Source: Paracoccaceae bacterium
GTDB taxonomy: Bacteria > Pseudomonadota > Alphaproteobacteria > Rhodobacterales > Rhodobacteraceae
Reading direction: 5' to 3'
Length of the DNA: 56,074 nt
NCBI GenBank assembly: GCA_030066855.1
Contig: JASJAU010000005.1
Coordinates: forward strand, 1-56,074
Below the pieces are notes generated by a model, which saw only the letters and a list, made by a program, of their open reading frames with translations, did no database searches and was not told the origin of the DNA. Made by a program: the position numbers and the translations under genes. This document shows, in pieces, positions 18,038 through 26,536 of this stretch; position 1 is the first letter of the stretch; every line of letters begins with the position of its first letter.

Positions 18038-19155
18038 CAGCCGACACCGTTCATGTGCCCTTGGGCGCGCGCGCCTACGATGTGCGGATTGGCGACGGTC
18101 TTCTGCAATCGGCAGGCAAAGAGATTCGCCCTATGCTGGCCCGGCCCCGGGTCGCCATTCTGACGGATAAGACCGTTGCCGGCCTGCATCTGGGAGCTTT
18201 GACCGGTGCGCTCCAGTCCGAGGGGATCGAGGTCGTCTCGCTCGCCCTGCCGGCGGGCGAGACGTCCAAGTCCTGGCCCTTTCTTGAGCAGTCTGTCGAG
18301 TGGCTTCTTGCTGGGCGGATCGAGCGCAACGATATCGTCATCGCGTTCGGGGGCGGGGTCATTGGCGACCTGGCGGGGTTCGCCGCCGCCGTTCTGCGGC
18401 GCGGAGTGCGCTTCGTGCAGATTCCCACGACCCTGCTTGCGCAGGTGGATTCCTCGGTCGGCGGAAAAACGGGGATCAACTCCGCGACCGGGAAAAACCT
18501 GATTGGCGCGTTTCATCAACCGGCGCTCGTGCTGGCTGATATCAGCGTGCTGGATACGCTGTCCGAGCGGGATTTTCTGGCGGGCTATGGCGAGGTGGTG
18601 AAGTACGGCCTTTTGGGCGACGCTGATTTCTTCGCCTGGCTTGAGGAGAATGGACCGGCGGTGGCGCAAGGCGACGCCTCAGCCCGCCGCCATGTGGTTC
18701 GGCGATCCGTTGAGATGAAGGCGGAAATTGTTGTTCGGGACGAGACCGAACAGGGCGACCGGGCGCTTTTAAACCTTGGCCACACCTTCTGCCACGCGCT
18801 CGAAGCGGCAACCGGGTACTCGGATCGCCTGCTTCATGGCGAGGGCGTGGCGATCGGCTGCGCGCTCGCCTTCGAGGTCTCGGCGCGGGCCGGGTTTTGC
18901 GCGCAGGAAGAGCCGAGCCGCGTGCGGGCGCATCTGAAGGCCATGGGGATGAAAACCCTGCTCTCGGACATCCCCGGCGACCTTCCGGGCGCCGCGCGTT
19001 TGCTCGAGCTCATGGGCCAGGACAAGAAAGTCGTGGATGGTCAGCTTCGGTTCATCATGGCGCGAGGCATCGGACAGGCGTTCGTGACCAAAGACGTGCC
19101 GGCTGAGCTGGTGCTGGACGTGCTTGAAGACGAGCTGTCGCTGCGCCGCTCCTAG
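18034..19155 (+). CDS. aroB: AroB, 3-dehydroquinate synthase
   Basis: 373-aa NAD- and metal-dependent enzyme that converts DAHP to 3-dehydroquinate. Conserved segments are AFGGGVIGDLAGFAAA (NAD binding), QIPTTLLAQVDSSVGGKTG, FHQPALVLAD, GYGEVVKYGL, and the metal-binding LNLGHTFCHALE with LLHGEGVAIG. It starts four bases inside the end of aroK, the usual aroKB pair. It converges with ssb, leaving 16 bases between the stops. Confidence 0.97.
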   Translation: MTADTVHVPLGARAYDVRIGDGLLQSAGKEIRPMLARPRVAILTDKTVAGLHLGALTGALQSEGIEVVSLALPAGETSKSWPFLEQSVEWLLAGRIERNDIVIAFGGGVIGDLAGFAAAVLRRGVRFVQIPTTLLAQVDSSVGGKTGINSATGKNLIGAFHQPALVLADISVLDTLSERDFLAGYGEVVKYGLLGDADFFAWLEENGPAVAQGDASARRHVVRRSVEMKAEIVVRDETEQGDRALLNLGHTFCHALEAATGYSDRLLHGEGVAIGCALAFEVSARAGFCAQEEPSRVRAHLKAMGMKTLLSDIPGDLPGAARLLELMGQDKKVVDGQLRFIMARGIGQAFVTKDVPAELVLDVLEDELSLRRS

Positions 19156-19171
19156 CCTTGCCGAGCGAACG

Positions 19172-19651
19172 CTAGAACGGGATCTCGTCGTCCAGATCGC
19201 TGGTTGCGGGGCTTCGGCTTTCGCCGCCCGATCCGCCGCCATAACCGCCGCCGTAGTCGTCACCATAACCGCCGCCGCCACCGCCGCCCGGGCTGTCGCC
19301 CCGGCTGTCGAGAAGCGTCAGCTCGCCTTTGTAGGGACGCAGAACGACCTCGGTCGAATAACGATCCTGCCCGGACTGGTCCTGCCACTTCCGAGTCTCC
19401 AGCTGCCCCTCGAGATAGACCTTTGAGCCCTTGCGCAGGTACTGCTCGGCAATGCGGGCCAGCGGTTCGGAGAAGATGGCCACCGAATGCCATTCCGTTT
19501 TCTCGCGGCGCTCGCCTGTGTTCCGGTCTTTCCAGTTCTCCGAGGTAGCAACGCGCAGATTGCAGACCTTGCCGCCATTCTGGAACTGCCGCACCTCGGG
19601 GTCGCGCCCCAGATTGCCGACCAAAATGACCTTGTTGACCGAGCCTGCCAT
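19172..19651 (-). CDS. ssb: SSB, single-stranded DNA-binding protein
   Basis: 159-aa protein. An OB-fold occupies about residues 1-110 ([19 protein letters not shown], then [33 protein letters not shown]). A glycine-rich linker follows, with runs of [22 protein letters not shown] type, and the protein ends with the acidic tail DLDDEIPF that recruits repair and replication partners. ATG 19651 matches the family start; the open frame upstream lacks SSB character. It is divergent from the transglycosylase gene. Confidence 0.97.
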   Translation of the reverse strand: MAGSVNKVILVGNLGRDPEVRQFQNGGKVCNLRVATSENWKDRNTGERREKTEWHSVAIFSEPLARIAEQYLRKGSKVYLEGQLETRKWQDQSGQDRYSTEVVLRPYKGELTLLDSRGDSPGGGGGGGYGDDYGGGYGGGSGGESRSPATSDLDDEIPF

Positions 19652-19793
19652 CCATCTACTCCCGTCGATTCTCGCTTGTCCGGCGGAGACTACACATCGC
19701 CCGACAAGGTTAACAGGGTGTGAAATCCGTCTCCGGGTGGAAAATCTCGGCAGAATGCCTATTCTTGGCGGATCGCTCTGCCGGGGGGCTGTC

Positions 19794-20384
19794 GTGATAC
19801 TGAGAATCTGCGTTTTTTCCGCTTGGGCGACAGGCCTTGCCGCGGGCTCTGCGATTGCCGAGCCGGTCGCGTCCTCGTCCCGCGCGGATATCTTCCGCCA
19901 CCAGACAGCCGTTCTCGATGGCCGCGCGGCCGAGCAGTACCGCGATTCCGTTCGGCTGCAGCCGAAAGAGCTCAACATTCCCGGCACGCCCGAGACGATC
20001 CGCAAGTTCTCTGGCAGCTATCGCGGCCGGTTCCTGAACGACGCGCGGGCGGCGGCGCGGCGGCATAGCATTCCCGAGGACCTGTTCCTGCGCCTGGTGC
20101 AGCAGGAATCCGGGTGGAATCCCAAGGCGCGTTCGCACAAGGGCGCGATCGGGCTGGCCCAGCTCATGCCGCAGACCGCGCGGTATCTGCGCGTAGACCC
20201 GCACGATCCGCGCCAAAACCTCGAAGGCGGCGCCCGCTATCTTGCCGAACAGTACCGCCAATTCCGGTCCTGGCGTCTGGCGCTTGCGGCCTACAATGCG
20301 GGGCCGGAGGCGGTTCGAAAGCACGGCGGCGTGCCGCCTTACCGGGAGACGCGAGGCTACGTGAAGGCGATCCTTGGACTCTAA
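19794..20384 (+). CDS. Lytic murein transglycosylase (SLT domain)
   Basis: A secreted peptidoglycan-cleaving enzyme. With GTG 19794 as start it has 196 aa and begins with a signal peptide ([21 protein letters not shown], cleavage before EP). The catalytic glutamate is E105 in QQESGWNP; the SLT fold is confirmed by [26 protein letters not shown] and [15 protein letters not shown]-rich stretch before the GTG may serve as ribosome-binding site; an in-frame ATG at 19755 is the alternative start. It overlaps the end of yidD on the other strand by four bases. Confidence 0.88.
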   Translation: MILRICVFSAWATGLAAGSAIAEPVASSSRADIFRHQTAVLDGRAAEQYRDSVRLQPKELNIPGTPETIRKFSGSYRGRFLNDARAAARRHSIPEDLFLRLVQQESGWNPKARSHKGAIGLAQLMPQTARYLRVDPHDPRQNLEGGARYLAEQYRQFRSWRLALAAYNAGPEAVRKHGGVPPYRETRGYVKAILGL

Positions 20385-20614
20385 TCCTTCAGTTTCGGCG
20401 GCACGTCATCCACGCCGGAGCCGCCCCAGGGGTGGCAGCGCGCGATGCGGCGCAGGGCGAGCCAGCCGCCCTTGAACGCGCCATGCGTCTCAAGCGCCTG
20501 AAGCGCGTAGGTCGAACAGGTCGGGTCGAACCGGCAATTCCCGCCGAGCCAGGGGCTGATGAAGAGCCGGTACCCGTGAACCGGGACCGAGAAGACGCGG
20601 GCGAGGAGGGTCAT
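20381..20614 (-). CDS. yidD: YidD, membrane protein insertion efficiency factor
   Basis: 77-aa protein with the YidD hallmark [18 protein letters not shown] and the conserved C-terminal [14 protein letters not shown]. It helps YidC-dependent insertion from the cytoplasmic face. Its start overlaps the rnpA stop by four bases, the common rpmH-rnpA-yidD order, while yidC itself is 11 kb away here. Confidence 0.95.
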   Translation of the reverse strand: MTLLARVFSVPVHGYRLFISPWLGGNCRFDPTCSTYALQALETHGAFKGGWLALRRIARCHPWGGSGVDDVPPKLKD

Positions 20615-20958
20615 TGCCGTCCCCCTCCGATCTCGCCGAGCGCCGTCTCGAGATCGGCGCGGAGCGTCTCGAAGGGTAGTTCGGCCGTTGTGTCTTTCTT
20701 GCCTATGAGAACGTAGTCGAAGCCAGGGGCGCCGTGCTTCGGCAGTGTCAGGCGCGCGATCTCGCGGAGCCGTCGCTTCGCCCGGTTTCGTCTAACCGCA
20801 TCTCCCAACTTCTTCGAGCATGTGAAGCCGACGCGCATCTCTTCGAGACCATTCCTCCGGGCTTGCAGCAGGAAGCCGGGCCGGTTGACCTTGCGCCCGC
20901 CGCGGGCGGCGACAAAGTCGGCGCGTTTTCTCAGAGTTACGATCTTCTGCTTCGGCAT
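20611..20958 (-). CDS. rnpA: RnpA, ribonuclease P protein component
   Basis: 115-aa basic protein subunit of RNase P, which trims the 5' ends of tRNA precursors. The family signature RRNRAKRRLREIAR is present, preceded by RVGFTCSKKLGDAV. I place the start at ATG 20958 (MPKQKIVTLRKRADF) because the longer frame reads through the hairpin downstream of rpmH. A GGTGAG ribosome-binding sequence lies just upstream. Confidence 0.95.
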   Translation of the reverse strand: MPKQKIVTLRKRADFVAARGGRKVNRPGFLLQARRNGLEEMRVGFTCSKKLGDAVRRNRAKRRLREIARLTLPKHGAPGFDYVLIGKKDTTAELPFETLRADLETALGEIGGGRQ

Positions 20959-20976
20959 TTGCTCACCTGAAACGAC

Positions 20977-21007
20977 AAAGCCGCCGACGGGACCCCGCGG
21001 CGGCTTT
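20977..21007 (-). repeat. Stable hairpin between rpmH and rnpA
   Basis: AAAGCCGCCG (20977-20986) pairs perfectly with CGGCGGCTTT (20998-21007) around an 11-base loop that can itself pair (CGGG with CCCG). On the transcript it follows the rpmH stop by about 20 bases and precedes rnpA by about 20. With TTT at the base and only TTTGTC after it, it may be a partial terminator or an RNA processing and stability element that makes L34 more abundant than RnpA. Confidence 0.6.
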
Positions 21008-21027
21008 ACCATCAGCATTCGCTCGGC

Positions 21028-21162
21028 TCAGGCGCTGAGCGACTTCCGGCCGCGAACACGGCGGGCGTTCAGGATCTTGCGCCCTGCTTTGGTCGCCATG
21101 CGCGCGCGGAACCCGTGGCGCCGCTTGCGGACCAGGTTGGATGGCTGGAATGTGCGTTTCAT
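21028..21162 (-). CDS. rpmH: RpmH, ribosomal protein L34
   Basis: 44-aa very basic protein: it starts [20 protein letters not shown] and ends [10 protein letters not shown], with the L34 core [14 protein letters not shown]. It is too short for many ORF filters, but is unmistakable. It heads the rpmH-rnpA-yidD operon and has a recognisable promoter upstream. Confidence 0.98.
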   Translation of the reverse strand: MKRTFQPSNLVRKRRHGFRARMATKAGRKILNARRVRGRKSLSA

Positions 21163-21230
21163 CGCATCTCTCCGATCTCAAAGCCGGGAATCCGCGTAGA
21201 TTCGAGGCCAAAAACGTTTGGAAGCCCGGT

Positions 21231-21259
21231 CTCTAAGGGCAACGGATCAGCAAGTCAAC
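21231..21259 (-). promoter_or_regulatory. Sigma-70-type promoter for rpmH-rnpA-yidD
   Basis: On the minus strand TTGACT (21254-21259) and TAGAGA (21231-21236) are separated by exactly 17 bases. The start codon of rpmH is about 62 bases further on. The match to the housekeeping consensus is good. Confidence 0.7.
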
Positions 21260-21449
21260 GCGGTTCCCGGGCCGAATTGCAACAAACCCATGCTGGAATC
21301 GCGGCGAAATGTTTCAGATTCCCCTTAGATCGAAAGATCCGAATACCGAAAGATCACCCGCGTTCAACCGCCCGTGAGGATGCTGATATTCGCCCGCCCC
21401 GCTCTCCATGTTCTGCGACAAGCAAAACCGAACGAAGGGCGATGACGGA

Positions 21450-22187
21450 ATGACCGATATGACCGAGACTCCTGGCGAAGCGAATGGCCTGCTCCGGCGC
21501 CTGCCGCTGATCGCCATCCTGACCGTCGCCCTGATCGGGGCGTTTACATTGAGAGACTTCCTCAGCTTCGAGGCGCTGGCCGAGAACCGCGAGGCGCTGA
21601 TCGGCTTTCGCGACGCCAATATGGTGCTGACGGTCGCCGCCTTCATCCTGATCTATGTCGTGATCGTCGCCTTCTCGCTTCCTGGCGCTACGATCGCCAC
21701 CCTGACAGGCGGGTTCCTGTTCGCGACTTTTCCGGGCGCTCTCTTTAACATCATCGCGGCGACCATTGGCGCCACCATGATCTTCATGGCCGCGCGCTGG
21801 GGTCTGGGCGAGCGTTTGGCCGCGCGGATGGATTCCTCGGACGGCGCGGTGAAACGCATCAAGACGGCCATTGACGACAACCAGTGGGAGGCGCTGTTCC
21901 TCATCCGTCTCGTGCCTGCCGTGCCCTTCTTCGTCGCGAACCTCGTGCCCGCGCTGGTCGGCGTGCCCGTCTTCCGCTTCGTCGTGTCGACGTTCCTCGG
22001 GATCATCCCGGGCGCTGTCGTCTATACCTCAGTCGGCGCGGGTTTGGGCGAGGTCTTCGCCAGAGGTGAGACCCCGGACCTCGGTATCATCTTCGAACCT
22101 CACATTCTGCTTCCGATCCTCGGGCTTGCCGCGCTCGCCGCGCTCCCCATCGCGATCAAGGCCCTCCGCGGCAAGAAAGGCGTCTGA
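21450..22187 (+). CDS. TVP38/TMEM64 (DedA-like) family membrane protein
   Basis: 245-aa integral membrane protein. Helices are visible around residues 19-33, 55-75, 80-110 and near the C-terminus. The family core has FSLPGATIATLTGGFLFA, GATMIFMAARWGLG, LIRLVPAVPFFVANLVPALV and FRFVVSTFLGIIPGAVVYTS, as in the SNARE-associated TVP38 group. Function is not settled; DedA relatives are tied to lipid scrambling or proton-dependent transport. ATG 21450 follows a GGGCGATGACGG stretch. The flavoprotein gene starts two bases after its stop. Confidence 0.88.
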   Translation: MTDMTETPGEANGLLRRLPLIAILTVALIGAFTLRDFLSFEALAENREALIGFRDANMVLTVAAFILIYVVIVAFSLPGATIATLTGGFLFATFPGALFNIIAATIGATMIFMAARWGLGERLAARMDSSDGAVKRIKTAIDDNQWEALFLIRLVPAVPFFVANLVPALVGVPVFRFVVSTFLGIIPGAVVYTSVGAGLGEVFARGETPDLGIIFEPHILLPILGLAALAALPIAIKALRGKKGV

Positions 22188-22189
22188 CA

Positions 22190-23608
22190 ATGGAACGGAT
22201 TAAGACGGACGTGCTCGTCATCGGGGCGGGCTCCGGAGGGCTGTCTGTTGCAGCTGGCGCGGTGCAGATGGGCGCGGATGTCGTCCTCCTCGAGGGTCAC
22301 AAGATGGGCGGCGATTGCCTGAACTTCGGATGCGTGCCCTCAAAGGCTCTGATCGCGGCAGGCAAGCATGCCCACGCGATGAAGACGGGCGAGAAATACG
22401 GCGTGACGCCCGTGATGCCCGAGGTCGATTACTCGGCGGCCAAAGACCACGTCCACAAGGTCATTGAAACCATCGAACCAGTTGACAGCCAGGAGCGCTT
22501 CGAGGGTCTCGGTGTTCGGGTCATCCGGGAGTTCGGGCAGTTCATCTCGCCCGCTGAGGTGAAGGCGGGCGAGCATGTGATTTCGGCCAGGCGTATCGTC
22601 ATCGCCACCGGCTCGGGCCCTCTGGTGCCGCCGATCCCCGGCCTCGAGCACGTGACCTACTACACCAACGAAAACATCTTCGATCTGCGGGAGAGGCCCG
22701 ACCACCTGCTGATCATTGGCGGCGGTCCGATCGGGATGGAGATGGCGCAGGCGCATATACGCCTCGGGTCAAAAGTGACGGTCATCGAGGGCATGAAGGC
22801 ACTTCACAAGGACGATCCGGAAGCGGCGTCGATTGTTCTGGACCGGCTGAGGGGCGAGGGTGTCGAGATTGTCGAGGACGCGCTCGCGGAGCAGATCTCT
22901 GAAGGGAACGGTCAGATCACCGTCACCACGTCAAACGGCAGGTTCACCGGCTCGCACCTTCTTCTGGCCGTGGGCCGGAAGGTGAACATCGACAAGCTCG
23001 ATCTGGACAAGGGCAACGTCGCGCATGACCGCGCGGTCAAGGTCGGCGCCGATCTGCGCTCCGTCACGAACAAGAAGGTATACGCCATTGGCGATGCGGC
23101 AGGCGGGCTGCAGTTCACCCATGTCGCCGGCTACCATGCGGGCGTGATCATCCGCTCGATGCTCTTTGGTCTGCCCTCCAAGGCCAAGACCGCCCACATT
23201 CCGTGGGTGACCTACACAGACCCCGAGCTTGCCCAGGTCGGCCTGACTGAGGCGGAGGCGATCAAGGGGCATGGGTCAGGGAGCGTCACGGTGGCGCGTT
23301 TCGAGACGCATGAGAACGACCGCGCGATCGCTGAGGGCAAAACGACCGGCTTCATCAAAGTGATGGTGGTCAAAGGGAAGCCTGTCGGCGCCACGATTGT
23401 CGGCGCTCAGGCGGGGGAGCTGATCGGTGTCTGGGCCATGGCCATCGCCAACGGGCTCAAGATGTCCGCCGTTGCGAATACCGTCCTGCCCTATCCGACG
23501 CTGGGGGAGATTAACAAGCGCGCCGCGGGGGCCTATTTCTCGCCCAAACTCTTTGATAATCCTACGGTCAAGCGGGTGGTTAGGTTCGTGCAGACGTACC
23601 TGCCCTGA
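22190..23608 (+). CDS. FAD-dependent pyridine nucleotide-disulfide oxidoreductase
   Basis: 472-aa protein of the mercuric reductase/dihydrolipoamide dehydrogenase family. FAD binding GAGSGGLSVAAGA is near residue 12; the redox-active pair is in GGDCLNFGCVPSKAL, and a second nucleotide-binding site is LIIGGGPIGMEMAQ near residue 178. The AIGDAAGGLQFTHVA segment binds FAD. The C-terminal active-site region reads VLPYPTLGEIN, with YPT where many family members have the HPT-E pair, so the acid/base histidine is missing. No heavy-metal-binding domain is present. Substrate unknown; it is coupled to the TVP38-like gene. Confidence 0.88.
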   Translation: MERIKTDVLVIGAGSGGLSVAAGAVQMGADVVLLEGHKMGGDCLNFGCVPSKALIAAGKHAHAMKTGEKYGVTPVMPEVDYSAAKDHVHKVIETIEPVDSQERFEGLGVRVIREFGQFISPAEVKAGEHVISARRIVIATGSGPLVPPIPGLEHVTYYTNENIFDLRERPDHLLIIGGGPIGMEMAQAHIRLGSKVTVIEGMKALHKDDPEAASIVLDRLRGEGVEIVEDALAEQISEGNGQITVTTSNGRFTGSHLLLAVGRKVNIDKLDLDKGNVAHDRAVKVGADLRSVTNKKVYAIGDAAGGLQFTHVAGYHAGVIIRSMLFGLPSKAKTAHIPWVTYTDPELAQVGLTEAEAIKGHGSGSVTVARFETHENDRAIAEGKTTGFIKVMVVKGKPVGATIVGAQAGELIGVWAMAIANGLKMSAVANTVLPYPTLGEINKRAAGAYFSPKLFDNPTVKRVVRFVQTYLP

Positions 23609-23627
23609 GGCCCGCAGGAGAGGCGGC

Positions 23628-25031
23628 ATGTTCCCGAACTCGCTTTCCGGACGGTTCCTGGCGCTCACGATCATCTTCGTGATGCTCGCGGAGGTGTTCA
23701 TCTTCGTGCCCTCGATCGCGCGGTTTCGCCAGGACTATATGGTGAACCGCCTGGAGCGCGCGCAGATCGCTTCGCTCGCCCTTTTAGCTAACGACATGAT
23801 CGATCCGGAACTCGAGCAGGAGCTCTTGGAGAACGCGGGCGTCTTTAACGTGGTCCTCCGCCGGAACGAGATCCGCGAGCTGATGCTCGCCTCGGACATG
23901 CCGTCGCCCGTCGCTGGGACCTACGATCTGCGCGACCCGCCGGCGACGACGCTGATCTTCGACGCGCTTTCCCGACTGGCGAGGTCCGAGCCCGAGGTCG
24001 TTCGCGTGATTGGCAATCCAGTCCAGGATGCGGGCATCCTTATTGAGATCACCATGCCGACCGAGCCGCTTCGGGCAGCGATGCTGGACTATGGCCTGCG
24101 CATTCTGATCCTCTCGGCCGTCATTTCGATCTTCACGGCGACGCTTCTGTTCTTTGCCGTACGCGCCCTTCTGGTCAAACCGATCAAGGGTGTCGTTTCG
24201 GCCATGAAGAGCTATGCCGCAGCGCCGGAGGACGCGCGCCGCATTATCCGGCCAAGCGCCTCGGTGCGGGAGCTGTCCGAGGCGGAAACCGCGCTGATGA
24301 CGCTTCAGACCGATCTGACCACCATGCTGCGCCAGCGCGAGCGTCTGGCCTCCCTCGGGAGCGCGGTGGCCAAGGTCAGCCACGATCTTCGCAACATCCT
24401 GACCTCCGCCCAGCTTTTCGCCGACCGGATCGAGCGGAGCGAGGATCCTGTCGTGGCGCGTATGGCGCCGAAACTCATGGGGTCGATCAGCCGCGCGGTC
24501 AGCCTCTGCGAATCCACCCTCGCATTCGGCAAGGCCGAAGAGCCGCCGCCGCAGCTTGACCTCGTGCCCTTGGTTCGCATCGCCCACGACGTCATCGACA
24601 GCGAGAGGCTCGCGGTTGCGGACGGAGAGATCGTGTTTGAAGACGAGGTGCCGCCGGGCCTCGTGGTGCGGGCGGACCCGGAGCAACTGTATCGCGTCCT
24701 CTCGAACCTGGTGCGCAACGCCCGGCAGGCCTTGGAGGCTGCTGGTCGCTCCGGCACGATCCAAGTCGCGGCGGGAGAAAACGGGCAAGCCTGGTGGATC
24801 ACGGTCAAGGATTCCGGTCCCGGTTTGCCACCCAAGGCGCGAGAATACCTGTTCCGGCCCTTTCAGGGCGGCGCCCGGAAAGGCGGCGCGGGTCTCGGCC
24901 TCGCCATCGCCGCCGAGCTGGTGAAGGGACACGGCGGGTCGCTTGAGCTCAAGGAGACGGGTGCCGAAGGTACGGTGTTTCTGATCACCTTGCCGAAGGA
25001 GCTTTTCGGCGAGGATCGCGCGGCGGAGTGA
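23628..25031 (+). CDS. Membrane sensor histidine kinase
   Basis: 467-aa kinase. Two membrane segments (about residues 9-26 and 160-182) bracket a periplasmic sensor domain of some 130 residues, followed by a HAMP-like region (VKPIKGVVSAMKSY). The phosphorylation site is KVSHDLRNILTSAQ near residue 250; N-box NLVRNARQALE, G1 DSGPGLPP and G2 GGAGLGLAIAAEL follow. No response regulator gene is adjacent, so its partner is elsewhere. ATG 23628 has AGGAGAGGC before it. The tRNA-Arg gene follows 48 bases later. Confidence 0.9.
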   Translation: MFPNSLSGRFLALTIIFVMLAEVFIFVPSIARFRQDYMVNRLERAQIASLALLANDMIDPELEQELLENAGVFNVVLRRNEIRELMLASDMPSPVAGTYDLRDPPATTLIFDALSRLARSEPEVVRVIGNPVQDAGILIEITMPTEPLRAAMLDYGLRILILSAVISIFTATLLFFAVRALLVKPIKGVVSAMKSYAAAPEDARRIIRPSASVRELSEAETALMTLQTDLTTMLRQRERLASLGSAVAKVSHDLRNILTSAQLFADRIERSEDPVVARMAPKLMGSISRAVSLCESTLAFGKAEEPPPQLDLVPLVRIAHDVIDSERLAVADGEIVFEDEVPPGLVVRADPEQLYRVLSNLVRNARQALEAAGRSGTIQVAAGENGQAWWITVKDSGPGLPPKAREYLFRPFQGGARKGGAGLGLAIAAELVKGHGGSLELKETGAEGTVFLITLPKELFGEDRAAE

Positions 25032-25040
25032 TTTCCGCCC

Positions 25041-25069
25041 TTGCAATGGCGCGGCGCGGGGGATAAATC
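25041..25069 (+). promoter_or_regulatory. Probable promoter of tRNA-Arg
   Basis: TTGCAA (25041-25046) and TAAATC (25064-25069) are 17 bases apart. The expected start point falls about 5 bases before the mature tRNA 5' end. Confidence 0.6.
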
Positions 25070-25079
25070 GCGCTCTCGT

Positions 25080-25156
25080 GCGCTGGTAGCTCAGCTGGAT
25101 AGAGTACTTGACTACGAATCAAGGGGTCGGGGGTTCGAATCCTCCCCAGCGCGCCA
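25080..25156 (+). tRNA. tRNA-Arg (anticodon ACG)
   Basis: A full cloverleaf: acceptor GCGCTGG (25080-25086) pairs with CCAGCGC (25146-25152), discriminator G and encoded CCA at 25154-25156. The anticodon stem CTTGA/TCAAG (25107-25111 and 25119-25123) holds loop CTACGAA with anticodon ACG at 25114-25116. The T-loop is TTCGAAT with a 5-bp stem. It marks the left edge of the hydrogenase island; hupT starts 51 bases after it. Confidence 0.97.
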
Positions 25157-25207
25157 CTCTTCCCAAAAATCCATTCGGATCATAAGGTTTCCTAAGGGAG
25201 CCGGTGA

Positions 25208-26536
25208 ATGAGCCTTGGATTCGATCCAGATCAGCTCGCGGGTGAGTCGTTCAGCGATGACGCCTGGGTGAGCGTGCTGTCCGCGGTCGACCGCGCCTAT
25301 GCGGAATTGATCGACTATCAGGAGCAGTTGGAGCGCCAGAACGAGGAGCTTCTGGAGTTCCGGCGGTTCCTCTCGTCGATCCTGCGCTCCGTCAGCGACA
25401 TCATGATCGTGATCGATCGCGAGAACCGCATCCAGCAGGTGAGCAAATCGCTCGCCTCGGCGACTGGGCGGACGGCGGCGTCGCTGACCGGATCGGATGT
25501 GCGCAGTCTTTTCGACGAACAGGGCGCGGAGATGATCGACCGGGCGCTCTCGGAGCTGCGGCTCTGGCGCGAGACCACGCGTTTCGAAGCCTCGATCCGG
25601 TCGGCAGAGGGCGCCATGCCGTTCGATCTGTCGATTTCGGCACGGCTTGGCGATCACGGCCGTCCGACGGGCGCCGTGGTGGTCGGCCGCCCGCTCGGCG
25701 ACTTGCGCAAGGCCTACGCGGAGCTTGAGGAAAGCCACCGGCAGTTGAAGGACGCGCAGGGGCAGCTGGTGCGGAACGAGAAGCTGGCGTCGCTCGGTCG
25801 ATTGCTCGCGGGGGTCGCTCATGAGCTGAACAACCCCATCAGTTTCGTCTACGCAAATGTGCACGCGCTTGAGCGTTACATCGGACGGTTCGAAACTTAC
25901 TTCGAGCGGGTCGAGGCTGGCGCGGCGCGGGACGAACTGGTCGAGCTGCGAAAAGAGCTGAAGCTGGATCGCGAGTTGAAAAACCTCCGCGAGGCGATCG
26001 TCGGCGCTCGGGAGGGCAGCGAGCGGGTGCGGGATATCGTCGAAGACCTGCGGCGCCTTTCAGCGGGTGGATCAGGGCAGGCGGAAGAGTTCGACATCGT
26101 CGAAGTCGCGAAGACGGCGGTGCGCTGGGTCGATCGCGGCTCCAAAGCTGGCATTCCGATCGTCCTCGCGGGCGAGGGCAGGCTGATGGTCCGAGGCGAT
26201 CCCGGCCATATACAGCAGATCGTGATGAACCTGACCCAAAACGCCATCGACGCGCTTGCGGGGCAGACGGGACCGCAGATCGAAATCGCGGCGATCCAGG
26301 AGGCGGGTACGGCGATCCTGGCCGTCAAAGACAATGGCCCGGGCATTCCGCCCGAGTGCGTCGCCTCGGTCTTCGACCCGTTCTTCACCACCAAGCCGGT
26401 CGGTCAGGGCACAGGCCTAGGTCTCGCCATCAGTCACAAGATCGCCGAAGAGCATGGGGGGAGGCTTCTTCTCGTCGAGAACGGAGAGCCGGGCGCGGAA
26501 TTCCGGCTTGAGTTGCCAATGAGGGCGCCGCCATGA
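25208..26536 (+). CDS. hupT: HupT, hydrogen-responsive sensor histidine kinase
   Basis: 442-aa cytoplasmic kinase with no membrane span. A short N-terminal helix (QEQLERQNEELLEFRRFL) leads into a PAS domain (about residues 55-170), then a coiled segment and a kinase core. The phosphorylated histidine is about residue 205 in GVAHELNNPISF, a HupT/HoxJ-type H-box; N-box NLTQNAIDAL, G1 DNGPGIPP and G2 GQGTGLGLAIS follow. In R. capsulatus HupT receives the H2 signal from HupUV and phosphorylates HupR. Its stop overlaps hupU (ATGA). Adjacent hupU, hupV and downstream hupR make the identity firm. Confidence 0.95.
   Translation: MSLGFDPDQLAGESFSDDAWVSVLSAVDRAYAELIDYQEQLERQNEELLEFRRFLSSILRSVSDIMIVIDRENRIQQVSKSLASATGRTAASLTGSDVRSLFDEQGAEMIDRALSELRLWRETTRFEASIRSAEGAMPFDLSISARLGDHGRPTGAVVVGRPLGDLRKAYAELEESHRQLKDAQGQLVRNEKLASLGRLLAGVAHELNNPISFVYANVHALERYIGRFETYFERVEAGAARDELVELRKELKLDRELKNLREAIVGAREGSERVRDIVEDLRRLSAGGSGQAEEFDIVEVAKTAVRWVDRGSKAGIPIVLAGEGRLMVRGDPGHIQQIVMNLTQNAIDALAGQTGPQIEIAAIQEAGTAILAVKDNGPGIPPECVASVFDPFFTTKPVGQGTGLGLAISHKIAEEHGGRLLLVENGEPGAEFRLELPMRAPP

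Noticed and set aside
19200-19300. Repeats in the 3' part of ssb as a tandem DNA repeat element
   Set aside because: They encode the glycine-rich linker of SSB and follow codon use; this is protein low complexity, not a separate DNA element.
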